Position numbers and translations under genes: made by a program
In this document: piece after piece, positions 1 through 13,068 of the stretch
How positions within the stretch are numbered: position 1 is the first letter of the stretch
Layout of the letters: each line of letters starts with the position of its first letter
Notes under the pieces: model-generated
What the model was told of the DNA's origin: nothing
The model's database searches: none
The model's input: only the letters and a program-made list of their open reading frames with translations
DNA from: Riptortus pedestris
Lineage: Eukaryota > Arthropoda > Insecta > Hemiptera > Alydidae
Direction: 5' to 3'
Length of the DNA stretch: 64,000 bases
Assembly (NCBI GenBank): GCA_019009955.1
Contig: CM032233.1
Coordinates: forward strand, 113,813,501 to 113,877,500

Positions 1-604
1 GCTTCATCTGCATGACGGACATTTTAAGTTCCAACTGGATTGCGTGGAGTTCAGCAAAGTATAGTGGGATAGTAACTTTTCTGGAAAAAAAACGTCTCCT
101 CCAAAATTTAATATATATATTAAACTTTGAACAGATGCGTGTCGTGAGCTCAATATCTGATCTGTCTAAACAACATGGTTTAAATTTTGTTAAACATGTT
201 TTGATCAGCGAGCCGGAGAGTTAATGTTACAGAGCAATTGGTTAACAAAGAGAAACTGATAAATGAGAAAGCGCAGAGAAGAAATGCGGGGGTGTGGGGT
301 TGGGTGGGGCTGAGCAGAGGAGATGGATGAGTAGGAGGAAAGGGTGTAGCCGAAAAATTGGCTAGCGATCAGTCGCAGAGTCAATCCTAAAGGAGTTCTG
401 CAAAGGTTCAGCCTTATCTATATCTCAGCCTTCTCCAATACCATCCCACTCCCCGACAATCTTATTCAACCCACCCCAATCTCCGGCTAGTAACTAACCA
501 CCTTACATTAAACTCTCTAAACTATCTTGAGACATTGTTTTTCCCCTGTTTTTTAAACAAATTTCGTTTAAGGGCAAGAAGATATTGTGGTTTTATTGCA
601 AACT
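1..604. other. Unassigned sequence with a GC-richer patch
   Basis: No gene or repeat is recognised. About 280-490 is GC-richer than the surroundings: a G-rich stretch followed by a pyrimidine-rich stretch on the same strand. A 70-codon frame at 12-224 has no recognisable domain and is probably chance. The stretch ends where the first element A copy begins. Confidence 0.4.
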
Positions 605-823
605 TTAGCAGATATCTCTTTAGGGAAATCAACTATTGAGGTCGTACGGATGACACGATATATATATAAAATAATTAAATTCACTGTAAATATTGTTACA
701 TTGATTTATTATCTAAGTTCCATATTAGCCGAGATATTTGGAGTTTTTAGTTGAAGCGATTTTTGAAAAAGTTCTTCAAATGTTTCTAGATCCTACTCAG
801 GAGTCCGTTCAAAAGTTTATATA

Positions 824-871
<48 letters not shown>

Positions 872-1930
872 ATCCCTCTCTAGCTGTTGCAATTTGTGTC
901 AAGTTCATTAACGACTAAAATCAGACCAGTGAGAGGGGGGGTTAGATTGGAGAATTTCAAAAATTCGAAATATCTCCGTTCCTGTGCGTCGGGCCGAACA
1001 ATTGTATAGAACGAATTTTATTGCAAATATAAGTTTCTATAAATGTTGTTATATAACAAATTCACTCTATATTGAATATTAATCAAGATATTTCCATATT
1101 TTAATTTTCGGCCGTCAATAAACCCCTACTCCTACTCAGCCATATTGGCAATAAGCTGTTATATCATGAACCACTTCATTCCAAGGTTAAATATAAAATA
1201 TTGTTTTCATTGAACTTCTATTTTGTGGAATATATGCAAATACGATCCGTTAATCTCCCCCCCCCCCACCTCCCTTCTTTTGTTCTTGGATAACTAAAAT
1301 TTGAGTTTTCCTGATAAAAATTGTTGTAATTCATTATAAATTACTGCACTAGCTATAGTAAATAGTTTTCAATAAAATTAATATGTTATATACATAAGCG
1401 TTTCATGTAAAATTAAAGATCAAATTCGTTATGGCGGAAATCGGGCTGGGAGCCGAGAGGGTTAAAAGATGGGGGAGGGGGAAAAACTGGATGCAACCCA
1501 TCTTATTTCAAATTTAATAACCAATGACAGATATTTTCTCTATCATGAATACTAACTGAGATATTTGTTTTTTTTTAGTTTTCAGCCATCAGTTATCCTC
1601 CACTCCTAACAATGTCATATTAACAATAAACAGTTACGTAACGAACCAATTTATTCAAACGTTAAATACCAAATTTTGTTTTCAAGAGACCTTTATTATG
1701 CGAGATACAAACAAATTCGATGTGTGATAACTTCATCGAGTACACTTTTACGTTCTTGTACGGAAAAAGTTTATTTCATCTATGTCATGCTCGATATTTA
1801 ACTATTCCTGATTTAAATGATTTATTAAATGAGCCGAGTATGGAATAACGCAGGTTTAATGAGAGGGGATTTAAAAATGTCTCCTTTATTATGAGTCGGA
1901 TCGTAAAATGTTATAGAAAAAAATCTAGAA
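605..1930 (+). mobile_element. Element A (HINE-like), composite of three partial head-to-tail copies
   Basis: The 5' terminus at 605 is a mutated form of the family start followed by the conserved 'GGTCGTAC' segment. The copy passes through a (TA)n core (820-864), the conserved 'AAATATCTCCGTT' block and a C12 run near 1260. At about 1400 the sequence restarts at an internal family segment (TGTAAAATTAAAGATCAA) and runs to about 1760. A third degraded partial copy lies at about 1788-1930. All three read in the + direction, so this is a tandem or serial insertion. No intact 3' hairpin end is seen. It encodes nothing recognisable. Confidence 0.75.
820..864. repeat. (TA)n microsatellite in element A core
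   Basis: An almost pure TA dinucleotide tract sits between the 'TTCAAAA' block and the following internal segment of element A. Other copies carry their TA tract at the same place. Confidence 0.95.
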
Positions 1931-2121
1931 GCGTAGAAACATGGGGTCTTCAGTAACCCTCCTCCCCCCACCTCTATTACTAATCGGTTCATTAATTGGA
2001 AAAATAAATTATCTTGTGAAGATGAAATTACAACTGTTTTATACCAGCTCGTGGGAAATCTCATTACTTTACGCATGTGTGATTATGATTGACTCAAAGT
2101 TTTATATATATTTATATATAT

Positions 2122-2670
2122 AATTCCGCTGTACGTGTGCATGTCGCTTAAACGGCTCGACCAATTTAAATGAATTTCTTTGTAAGCGTTTGAGTGACGC
2201 CCTGGATGATTTAGATTCACAAATCAGCCCAGATGGAGCAGAAGAGGGGGTTATAAGGGAGACCAAATATTAAAAATAGCGATATTTCGTTTCCTATTGG
2301 TTTGCGGCATATATGCACAGGATAACCGTTGCTTATTTTGTTATTTAGAGTATCGTATAAGAAAGTATAAACGAGATATACACTAAACAATTAAATTGGG
2401 AGCCAACAATTTTAACTAACGATTTAACTGAACATAACAAAACTCTGTATGTAAATTACCATTAATTCTTACATGATTATAAGCTATATTAAATTTTTTA
2501 GGTTCGAACGGGAGTGGGGGTTCTAAGGGAGGCCTGAATAAAAAATTCGCGATATTTCATTTTTTTTGAGTTATTAAAAGTAGCTTTTGTTTTAAACCTA
2601 ATATTATTAAATTTAATATCCTAATTGCTTGAAATATCATGCAGGACAACATCTGTCGGGTCCGCTAGTG
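2122..2670 (+). mobile_element. Element B, most complete copy
   Basis: A second dispersed family. The left end carries 'AAACGGCTCGACCAATTTAA', a degenerate form of a phrase common next to invertebrate interspersed repeats. The middle has two modules, each holding 'AAGGGAG' followed by 'GATATTTC'. The right end reads 'GACAACATCTGTCGGGTCCG' then CTAGTG. Both ends abut TA repeats, which suggests insertion into, or ending in, a TA microsatellite. Related copies are at 13741-14113 and 24625-25035. No coding capacity is seen and I cannot give a superfamily. Confidence 0.55.

Positions 2671-2727
<57 letters not shown>
2660..2727. repeat. (TA)n microsatellite
   Basis: Nearly pure TA tract immediately beyond the CTAGTG end of element B. 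It ends at a unique GTGGCCC sequence. Confidence 0.95.
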
Positions 2728-2730
<3 letters not shown>

Positions 2731-3352
2731 GCCCTTACTTTACAGTTACTTTAGTTTGGTTTTTTGGTCCGATCCTAATAAATAAATTAGATTTCTAATA
2801 TTTTGCGTTTCTATTGTCCTTCGAGAGTAGAGATCTATAACCTTAGGTGATCTTGGAATAATGAAAAAGTTAAACCATTCTTGTCGTTTAAACAGTTTTA
2901 CTATTCATAATATGTGTCAGCAGCCAGATTATGAAACAGCTGACTCTTTCTGGCCCTTTTCATGTAGCCGCTCATTCATCGAAGTTGTAATCCTATTTGG
3001 TTTGTGTTGATGGCTGTTACTGAGAAGGCTTTATCTTCTTACACATAAATAGTCAGATGCCGGCTTGGCATATTAAAAAGGGTCCTCAGGCCCTTTTATC
3101 GGAGGACTGATCGATTTATGATACCGAAGCAAGCAACTCTTCAAATTCGATTGTGACCCCGTTTTCTCCATTTTTATCTCTATAGGTTCTTGTCAGCACA
3201 ACCTAGAGGTAACATCAGGTTTAAAAATAACATCTTTCTAAATATCAACACCGGCTAACAATTTTACTGTTTAATACATTTATCTTCCAAATAGTCTACC
3301 CCTAAAAAAAACTTCATCTACTTTAATTCACCTATTGATTGGATGAACCTCT
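2728..3352. other. Unassigned sequence
   Basis: No gene is recognised. A small imperfect hairpin lies at about 3076-3097 (AAAAGGG, T, CC, loop TCA, GG, CCCTTTT). In a eukaryotic context this is not evidence of a terminator. Confidence 0.4.
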
Positions 3353-3936
<584 letters not shown>

Positions 3937-5550
3937 ATCCGTTTGTACAATTCAGGCCCAGGACCCGTTCCACCAACATACACAGACCATCAACATCGGC
4001 AGCCGTATTCCCCTAAAAATGCAGGCGTGTATCCTCCACGCTGACCTTTTAAAAATCATCGGGCTATCTCTCCTTAGGACTGCCTCTCCTCTCAATTTAC
4101 TCATCATTACCCTAAAGCGTAGTCTCCTCTTCAAATGATTTCAGCTGTACCACGCAAGACCTTTAGTTCTACGTTGCTTCTCATTATTTACCAGCTCTGT
4201 TCTTTTATTTCTATATATCTAAATCTTCCTCAGGAAATTTCTCTCCCGGACTAAAATAAAAATCTCCTGTTCTCATCTCCTGGTCTAACTTCCAAATAAG
4301 CTCTTCGAAAATTTGGACTTTTAATCCTTAAAACGGAAAGCCTTCTTCAGCTTGTTATAGGAGCTGGTTCTTAAGAACATTATGGCGTATCATATCTGTC
4401 CACGCTTTTTCTGAAAACATGTTATTTAATGTCATGAGGTCCTCCGAAGATCTCCTTCAAGTTATCTAGCAACCGCTACCTGTTCCTCAATTTGCCTATC
4501 ACAATAATGATCAGAATCACCATAGAAGACCATCTGTTCAGCGTGGCTTCTGATTCACCATCTCAACAATGCAAATAACAATAGGCGTCGTTGTCTTAAG
4601 CCACCAGCAACCCTAAATACTTTTGTGGGGCCATCTCCGGTTTCGACCTCACAAAAAGTCTCTTTTAGAGCCATGAACTGTAGCAACTTCAATGACTGTG
4701 GTGACGACAGAAACATTCGTTTCCCACCTTGCTATGTGCCTGGCCGAAGTCAATGAAGTGACTAGGCCAATCATACTCATAAAACATATCAGGATTTGTG
4801 TCATAGAAAAGTGGTGGTGCGAAATTCACTCTGGTAGTCTCCCAGAAACCTCTTATCCTCTCTATTTAACATCCAACAAATGACGACTGGCATGATCTTA
4901 TAGACTTTAATACGAAATGCTGTACCTCTATAATTTGTGTAAATAATTAAAAGTATTACACTTTACATATATCTGTGTGTTGTCTGGATGACTATATTCG
5001 CATCTTCCTCATCAGCTGGATTTTTTAAATTTTAGCCATACATCATAAATCACCTGATAATCCCCCTCCCAGATGATGGCAGCCACGCTATTAACCTACT
5101 TTAATATTCTTCTCAGGTACCCAAACGTGATAAAACTGGCAAAGTGAACTCTGCTTAATTGACAGAACCAACCATCGTCTAAATCCCGTCGAGAGGTTCT
5201 GTGCACTTGGGCATCTCTATTCTTAAATTAGACGAGGATGGGAACAATTCCATAGCACTGTGCTAAATTCCTACCAAACATTTCGTGGAAAACTCATTTA
5301 CATACACTACAACCAGGGGTTATAGAAATTGTCAATGAAAATTGAAAAGGGCTTCATGTTCCTCCCTTTTGCCAAGCTCAGCTGACTTTGATACCGCAAT
5401 GTTCCAACTTTTCATTGACTAGCAACTTGCTGGGTTAACTTAGAGGGCGTTACTGTAAATTTTAGACTTTTTAGTTTGGGGGAAAGGGAGCGGAGAGTGA
5501 GAGAGAGTGGTGCGTGTGTGTGGTGCGTGTGTGTGGTGTGTGTGTGTGAG
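3937..5550. other. Unassigned low-copy sequence
   Basis: About 1.6 kb without a recognised repeat or coding domain. Frames of 60-63 codons (3952-4134 minus, 4692-4883 plus) match nothing I know. The right edge becomes GT-rich (about 5512-5552) before the GA tract. Confidence 0.4.
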
Positions 5551-5552
5551 TG

Positions 5553-6649
<1,097 letters not shown>

Positions 6650-7141
6650 AAAAAAGTCCGTCACGCAGGGGCTGCGTAAACTAAGCAGATTTCCCACGTG
6701 AAGTTTTACAATAGAGAAATCTTCCCAATAACAACTGTAGTAGTAAGGGATCTCTAAACCTATTCACGAGGGACAAATAGTTACGGAAACGGCCGCCAGA
6801 GCTCTCGGCGGAATGTCCGGAACATAGTCGACTCTTGCCGACCACACACAGAATATAAATGCAAATATCTCGGTTAATATTCAAGATACAGAATAAATTT
6901 ATAGAACAGTATTTATAGTAAATTTAATTTGCAATAAGATTGATTTTATAAAAATTTTCGATACGACGCATAATAACGGAGATATTTCGAATGTTCCGAA
7001 AATCCCCCACTCTAAACCCCCCCCCCTCCCATTGGTCTGCTTTCAACCGTTAGCGAACTTGATCTTCCTTTTTACATAAAACGATTAAATTCCTAGTTTG
7101 GTAACGATCAAACAAAAATTGCGACCGCTAGAGCGTTAACA

Positions 7142-7204
<63 letters not shown>

Positions 7205-7317
7205 GAACGGACCTCATTTTTGTCATCTCCTGGGTAGGATCGATGGACATTTGAACATTTTTTTCGAAACTCGCGTCATGAGTACGACCTCAATAGCTGA
7301 TTTCCCTTCTGCTAAAA
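6650..7317 (-). mobile_element. Element A, near full length, medium 3' module
   Basis: Excellent 3' terminus on the minus strand: AAAAAAGTCCGTCACGCAGG, then the hairpin and TAAGCAGATTTCCCACGTG. The medium module follows (a GC-richer block around 6780-6850). The core is a (TA)n tract at 7143-7199. At the 5' end the palindrome is cut: TGATTTCCCTT joins directly to CTGCTAAAA, so one arm and the centre are lost. The C9 run near 7018-7026 is typical of the family. Confidence 0.88.
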
Positions 7318-7719
7318 TGGAGGAAATATGTCGCAAATGGATTAATTATGAATTATAAGATCTGTTTAGTGGGCCAATCATCACAAATTTCGTTAATGAG
7401 GGAAGACGAAAAATTGAAACCTAGGATTTGACCTAGGATTTCAAGATATCAATTAATGGAACAAACTACATTCATAGCTGCTATTTTCTGATATCGGACA
7501 CTCCATAAGTTCTAATATGTTGCAAAGGGCGAGTTGCTATTCAGAAGATGTGATATTAAATATCCCCATAAAAATGGAATTGGATGGCGATTAATCAAAA
7601 CAATAATACAGAACATCGAACAATAGCGAAGCAAAACTTTGATACATTTGATTCGTAAACTGTGTGACTACCCAAAATAAATTATAGTCAAAGTGAATTG
7701 AAGCCTAGCCGAGTAATAG
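7318..7719. other. Unassigned AT-rich sequence
   Basis: About 400 bp between two minus-strand element A copies. No gene, SINE or LINE similarity is seen. Confidence 0.4.
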
Positions 7720-8264
7720 AAAAAGTCCGTAACTCAGGGGCTGCGTTAACTAAGCAGATTTCCCACGAGCATACGTGACATTTGCATTTATCTCAAAACG
7801 TAAAAGTTCAATGAGTACAATATTTGGTATTTAGGCTTCAACTAAAGTGCTTCATAATATAACAGATGATTATTAATATTACATGAGTGGGGGGTTTAAT
7901 AAGGGCTTTAATATCTCGGTTAATAATCAAGAGAGTGAAAAAACGTACACAACAGCATTTATAGAACGTTACAGTTGCAATAAAATTGAATCTATACAAT
8001 GTTTCGATCCGACGTACAATAACGGAGATATTAAAATTTTTAGCCCTTTAAACCAGCTCTCCTCCGGATTTCAGCCATTAAAGAACTTAACCCTTAGTTT
8101 TACTTAAAAGTTTAAACGTAACGAGTTTTTGTTTAACGATAAAACGTCGAGTTTAGTAACGATCAAACAAAAATTACGACCGTTCGACGGGCGAATACAA
8201 ACAAATATATATCGTCATGAGTTTGATCTCAATAACTGATTCCCCTTAAGGTAAATCTGCAAAA
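7720..8264 (-). mobile_element. Element A, short 3' module, reduced core
   Basis: 3' terminus AAAAAGTCCGTAACTCAGGG, hairpin, TAAGCAGATTTCCC. The short module follows with family blocks in order. The (TA)n core is almost absent (TATATAT) and about 80 bp after it is deleted, joining directly to CGTCATGAG. The 5' end keeps a degenerate palindrome and CTGCAAAA. A 74-residue frame (7883-8107) is an antisense translation of this repeat. Confidence 0.85.
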
Positions 8265-9269
8265 TTTGCCACTTCATCTAGTAATCAGGGAATAACATAT
8301 GTCTGAGAAAAATTTACTAATTGGTGCTCTTCCCCTTCTCTTTCACGAAGTGATAATATTACTAACACTTTTCTGAGTAAGTTTATTTAAAATTTAAACG
8401 TTTGCCCTGCTTTATGCTATGAATCAATTACTTCCACAACACACCTAAGTTCGTTGAGACTGGTTAGCTATAAATGTGTTCTGGGTGAGAAATTATTGAT
8501 ATTCATGTTGCGTGCACTAACAAGGGGCCGTCTATTGTAATGCTAAGAAATGTCACCCGTAAATGTGAATGAGGTATGCGTCTGGTTTACTGATTATCTC
8601 TGTGGTATTCGACTGAGCAAAGTTTATTTTAGAATCTGCTACCGCCGTCTGTGTTTTATGATAGGTATTATTGTCAAATTCATTCGTACCCTTCATGGCC
8701 ATTAAGGGAAACGAAAATATGTACAACAGATAATGTAAAGGAGAAATAACCATTTATTTTTAATGTTCAAGATGAACATTTTCGTTTCTTTTCTTATTGT
8801 CCAAACGTTTAAATGCACTCAAAAAAACTCTATACACAGATATTGCTGTGATGAAGAATGTTTTTTTTAAAAAAAAAGAGAGAATAAAAAAATTATAGAA
8901 ATAGACTTCATGTAACCAAAACTATATATATTTCTCATTCTTTTTAAAAATGCTGTAAATATTTGTAATTCATTTAAGGGTTATTAGAGTAATCGCAATT
9001 TATTCACTTTTGGAGAATTTATCTATACTTTCACTTTCAGTAACGATAGATCATTTTTTTCATAATCATTGATTAATTGGTATCTTCAGGATCATAATTT
9101 ATTGTTATGAAATAACGTTTTTAAGTAAACGTTTGTTTATCTCTGTATAATTGTTATTCAATTGGTCTTAAGTCTGCTAAATATTTACATTTACTTACTT
9201 AGGTGACATAATTATCACCTAGCAAGAAAAGCGGGAAACTAGCAGCTAACCCCCCATACACTAAATTGC
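8265..9269. other. Unassigned AT-rich sequence
   Basis: About 1 kb without recognised elements. A 7-bp stem TAGGTGA/TCACCTA lies near 9199-9221. No coding evidence. Confidence 0.4.
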
Positions 9270-9735
9270 ATAAACTCAACGAAAATTGAGTTAAAGCAGA
9301 TTTTCCACGTGCGTCACGTATTTGCATTTATCTCAAAAAGTAAATGTTCAATGAGAACAATATTTGGTATTTCGGCTTCAAATAAAGAGTTTCATAATAC
9401 AGGAGCTGATTCTTAATATGAAATGGGTAGGAGTGGGGGTTACTGAAGGCCGAGTACTGAAAAATGCGAATATCTCCTTTAGTAATCAATATAGTGCAAA
9501 AACGTACATAACAACGTTTATAGAACCTTAAAATTTGCAATGATATTGGTTTTATACAATATTTCGATCCGACACCTAATAACGGAGATATTAGGATTTT
9601 TCTAAATCCCCCTCTAAACCCCTCTGCAACTTGTCGGATTTTAGCCATTAACGAACTTGATCTTTAGTTTTACATAAAACGTATAAATGACGAGTTTGGT
9701 AACGATCAAATAAAAATTGCGACAGCTAGGGCGTT

Positions 9736-9770
<35 letters not shown>

Positions 9771-9901
9771 CTATAGTTTTGATCGGACCTCATTTTCGTC
9801 CTCTCTTGGGTAGGATAAATAGGCATTTGAAGAAATCTTTCGAAAATCTATCATGGGTGCAACCTCCATAACTGATTTCCCTTAAGGGAAACTTTGCTAA
9901 A
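9270..9901 (-). mobile_element. Element A, short module, atypical 3' hairpin
   Basis: From AAAGCAGATTTTCCACGTGC on, the copy is typical: short module, conserved gene-less blocks, (TA)n at about 9740-9768, and the 5' palindrome ATTTCCCTTAAGGGAAAC ending TTTGCTAAAA. The usual AGTCCGTCACGCAG terminus is missing. A different perfect 7-bp stem lies there instead (AACTCAA/TTGAGTT, 9273-9292). The 106-residue frame at 9328-9648 is a repeat translation. Confidence 0.8.
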
Positions 9902-10315
9902 ATGTCAATGATTCCTACTTTTAGCCTGTCTTGTTCGCTGTTCAGACCAACCACATAGGTGTGTTAGTTTGCCGTGAAGAGAAAAGGTGAGATATAATCG
10001 TCGCCTAAAGGTTGTCTACATGACGAAGTGATGCTTTTATATTTAATCCATTCAGACAAGAAGATTCTCTTTTATCATCATTATATGTTAAACGGAAGAT
10101 ACGACCGTTGATAATGTTTAACTGTCAAAACCGTTACTAGATTCTAGGGCCATTTCCTGTGATTTTAGCGGGACACAACTTCCTCGGGGCGACCGGTTCC
10201 CAGAGATGTCTCTTATATCTATCTCCCGTCCTAGGTTTCATTGCTCTAATACATCCTAAGAAATACTTACTACAAAATTCTAATCTTCTAAAAATATGAG
10301 CTTTCAGTGAGAAAA
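9902..10315. other. Unassigned sequence
   Basis: No gene or known repeat is recognised. It leads into a 75-bp segment that recurs on the other side of the next element A copy. Confidence 0.4.
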
Positions 10316-10395
10316 TCTAATAAATAATTCTAAAAATCTGAACAGAGCGTCATGCACATTTTGAATGGATTACCATAATTACTTCGATTAAGTAC
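10316..10395 (+). repeat. Left copy of a flanking direct repeat
   Basis: Imperfectly matches 11413-11489. Shared stretches include AATAAATAATTCTAAA, TCATGC and GGATTACCATAATTACTTCG. The pair brackets the diverged element A copy at 10399-11392 almost exactly. Confidence 0.75.
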
Positions 10396-10398
10396 GGA

Positions 10399-11392
10399 TA
10401 AAGTCCGTCAAGCAGGGGGTGCGAATATTAACTAAACAGATTCCCTATAACAACATAGGACCGACGGGTGGTCTTAGCTCACCATATATTCTCTATTTCT
10501 AAACCGAAATCCAAGGAATAGAAGTGGATTAGAATCCGGAGGTTTACTGAATTCGGAAACAAGTAAAATACGAAAAACTTGCTTAATGTTTGATCTACAA
10601 AAAAATGTATAGAACAACAACTGTACAGCATATTCTAACAAGATTGGTTCTATACAATTTTTCGATCCGACTCATAATAATGGAGATATTTAGAATTTTA
10701 AAATCCACCTCTATCTAAACCACCCAATTCCGGTTCCGATTTTGGCCATTAGCTATTATGATTTTTAGTGTTGACTGAAACTGTTAAATATGGAGTATGG
10801 TGTAGAAAAAATAAACATTAAGAAAATGAAATCTTAAACGATGACCTCATCACACGACGTATCTGGAAGTACCTAATCTAGTTTTTGTTGAAAAGAGTAT
10901 TTTGTATTTAAGCTTCAAATAAAGTAGTTCATTGTATAACAAAGTATAGTTTATGTGACGTGAGTAGGAGTGAGGGTTCACTGAAGGCTGAAAAAATTAA
11001 ACAAATATCTATGTAAATCTTGAAGATAATAAATAAATAAATTTGTTTGACAATATTTCTAGTGAATTTGATGTCCAATAAGATTGATTCTATACAATTT
11101 TAATGCGATTTATATCAGAGATGCGACCTTCAATTTTCCATGAAACGCTTATATATGGAGTTCGGTAACCATGAAAAAAAAATTGCGACCTCTAGAGCGG
11201 GTAGAGAGAAGTATATAAATAAATTTTTAACGGGCCTCATTTTCGTCGTCTACTGGGTATGATCGATGGACGTTAGTGTACATTTTTCGAAAATCACCCC
11301 ACGAGTACGACTTCAATAGCCGATTTTCCTTGGGAATTACCTTTTGAACGTTCTACTCAATTGTACACGTTCCCAAGGGAAATCTGCTAATT
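10399..11392 (-). mobile_element. Element A, diverged composite copy
   Basis: The 3' terminus is AAAGTCCGTCAAGCAGGGGG with a damaged hairpin. Two successive sets of internal blocks follow: 'GATCCGACTCATAATAATGG' near 10664 and a second 'GTAGGAGTGAGGGTTCACTG' near 10963. This implies two fused partial copies. The 5' portion reaches CCCAAGGGAAATCTGCTAA, but about 40 bp of foreign sequence separates it from the preceding TTCCTTGGG arm. It is more diverged than neighbouring copies, so probably an older insertion. Confidence 0.75.
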
Positions 11393-11412
11393 TAATCATG
11401 TGAGTTAAACAA

Positions 11413-11489
11413 TTTAATAAATAATTCTAAAGCCTAAATAATTTTCATGCTCGAATTGAGTGGATTACCATAATTACTTCGATAAATTA
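11413..11489 (+). repeat. Right copy of a flanking direct repeat
   Basis: Partner of 10316-10395, ending in the same GGATTACCATAATTACTTCG stretch. It is too long to be a normal target-site duplication, and Helitron-type elements do not make one. It more likely reflects a local duplication or another repeat. Confidence 0.75.
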
Positions 11490-11785
11490 CAGAAATGATA
11501 GGCTTACTAGAATTTAGAGTTCATTAAGCTAAACCCTCATTAATATTCGTTAAAGCTCTTAATCGTTCTTATTATCCGAGACAATAGGTTCAATAATGAT
11601 CTGATCAACCCATACTTAAGTACATAGATGACATCAAGTTCGTCTAACAATTTAATTCATCGATATGCTCATTATTTCCTAAGTTAGCAGATCAATAACT
11701 GAACTAAATATCCTTATTAGTGATTAATGAATTATATAAATATAAATTCCACCTTTTTCGGATGTCAATAAAGAAGATATAACTA

Positions 11786-11948
11786 AATCAGCTATTGAAG
11801 TTGTACTCAAGACCAAACGTGGTATTTAACCTTTTTATGTAAAACTAAAGATAAAGATCTAATTGTACTTTTAATTTTGGGGGTTAATCCAAATGCGTGA
11901 CGTCGTTTGGAAATCTCCTCAGTTAACGCAGCCCCTGCGTGACGGACT
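11786..11948 (+). mobile_element. Element A, internally deleted copy with intact 3' end
   Basis: Begins within the 5' block (AAATCAGCTATTGAAGTTGT), jumps to ATGTAAAACTAAAG and then to the 3' end: GGAAATCTCCTCAGTTAACG, hairpin CGCAG/CTGCG, GACGGACT. Its end directly abuts the start of the next copy. Confidence 0.8.
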
Positions 11949-12586
11949 CTTAGCAGATTTCCCTTAAGGGAAATTGGTCATCGAGGTCGTACTCATGACG
12001 CTATTTTCTACAAATTTCTTCAAATTCCCATCGATCCAAAAATGTGGTCCGTTCAACATTTCATATATATATATATATATTTGTCTCTTAACGCTCTAGA
12101 GGTTTTAATTTTAGTTTGATCGTTACCAAACAGATATTTATTCGTTTAAAAAAAAAGAATGATTAAGTTCGTTAATGGCAGAAATCGGACCAGTGGGGGG
12201 AGGCGTTCAGAGGGGGATTTTCGAAAATTCGAAATATTTCAGTTACTATACATCGTATCGAAAACTTGTATAGAACCAATCTTATTGCAAATTATATTTA
12301 CTATAAATATTGTTATATACGTTTATTCTCTATTTTGAATATTAACCGAGATATTTGAATTTTTATTAAGTGTGTGCGGATAACGGACGAGATGAAATCG
12401 GCTGATGTCGGTTCTATTAGTGAGTTTCCGCCGAAAGCTAGTTCGGCTGTTTCCGTAACTGTTCTCTTATGAAATTGGTTTAGAGGCTCGTAAGTACTAC
12501 TGTTACTAGTATGCGGTTTTCTGTATTGTAAAACTTCACGTGGGAAATCTGCTTAGTTTATGCAGCCCCTGCGTGACGGACTTTTT
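11949..12586 (+). mobile_element. Element A, full length, medium 3' module
   Basis: 5' end TTAGCAGATTTCCCTTAAGG with the complete palindrome, then the conserved 5' block, a short (TA)n core near 12063-12080, the C/G run, medium module (12365-12530) and the 3' end GTGGGAAATCTGCTTAGTTT, hairpin, GACGGACTTTTT. It is joined head-to-tail to the previous copy with no unrelated DNA between them. It has no coding capacity. Confidence 0.9.
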
Positions 12587-12899
12587 GGTCTTTCAACAGT
12601 GAGTCAACTAGTTTTGAGAGTTTGTATTTGTAAGAGCGGCTAGTGATGGGAGGGAGCGGGTGGTCACGGTTCGTCAGCGGCGTATCGGCGGCCAAGAAGG
12701 AGGAGACCGCTGGGCTAAGTGATTGGACAGGAAGAGGACCGTTTGTCAGGAGGGAATTAGACTCTATCCGGAAGGGTGGTCGCGTGCCCCCTCACACTAC
12801 CTCATTAGCATAAGAATACAATCCTCCCAAAGAGCATCATCTCTCGGATAGATCTCCCAGACGCCACGCTCTCTCACGAGTATATGCCGTAAGAATTCA
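12587..12899. other. GC-richer low-copy patch
   Basis: About 200 bp (12600-12800) of distinctly GC-richer sequence with several CG dinucleotides, in an otherwise AT-rich region between two element A copies. No reading frame with recognisable domains. Candidate regulatory DNA or an old exon, but nothing proves either. Confidence 0.35.
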
Positions 12900-13015
12900 A
12901 AAATAAGGGAAATCAGGTTGAGGTGGTACTCAGGACGCGATTTTCGAAATTTTTCTTCAAATTTCCTATCTAGGAGATAATGAAAATAAGGTCCGCTCAA
13001 AACTGTATATATATA

Positions 13016-13066
<51 letters not shown>
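12900..13066 (+). mobile_element. Element A 5' fragment with (TA)n core
   Basis: Lacks the AGCAGATTTCCC arm. It starts at AAGGGAAATCAGGTTGAGG, runs through the conserved 5' block and stops in a TA tract (about 13004-13066). The sequence beyond is a different repeat starting ACTAGC, so the copy is truncated at the microsatellite. Confidence 0.8.

Positions 13067-13068
<2 letters not shown>

Noticed and set aside
3076..3097. Terminator-like stem followed by T residues
   Set aside because: The window is eukaryotic, so bacterial rho-independent termination does not apply and no gene precedes it.
4440..4640. Possible Tc1-type transposase fragment
   Set aside because: The translated stretch has only a loose resemblance, with no catalytic motif or terminal inverted repeats.
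9328..9648. 106-residue minus-strand frame
   Set aside because: Lies wholly in element A. Similar translations appear in other copies and carry stops there, so there is no coding constraint.
10316..11489. LTR retrotransposon with 75-bp LTRs
   Set aside because: No TG...CA ends, primer-binding site or polyprotein. The interior is a minus-strand element A copy.
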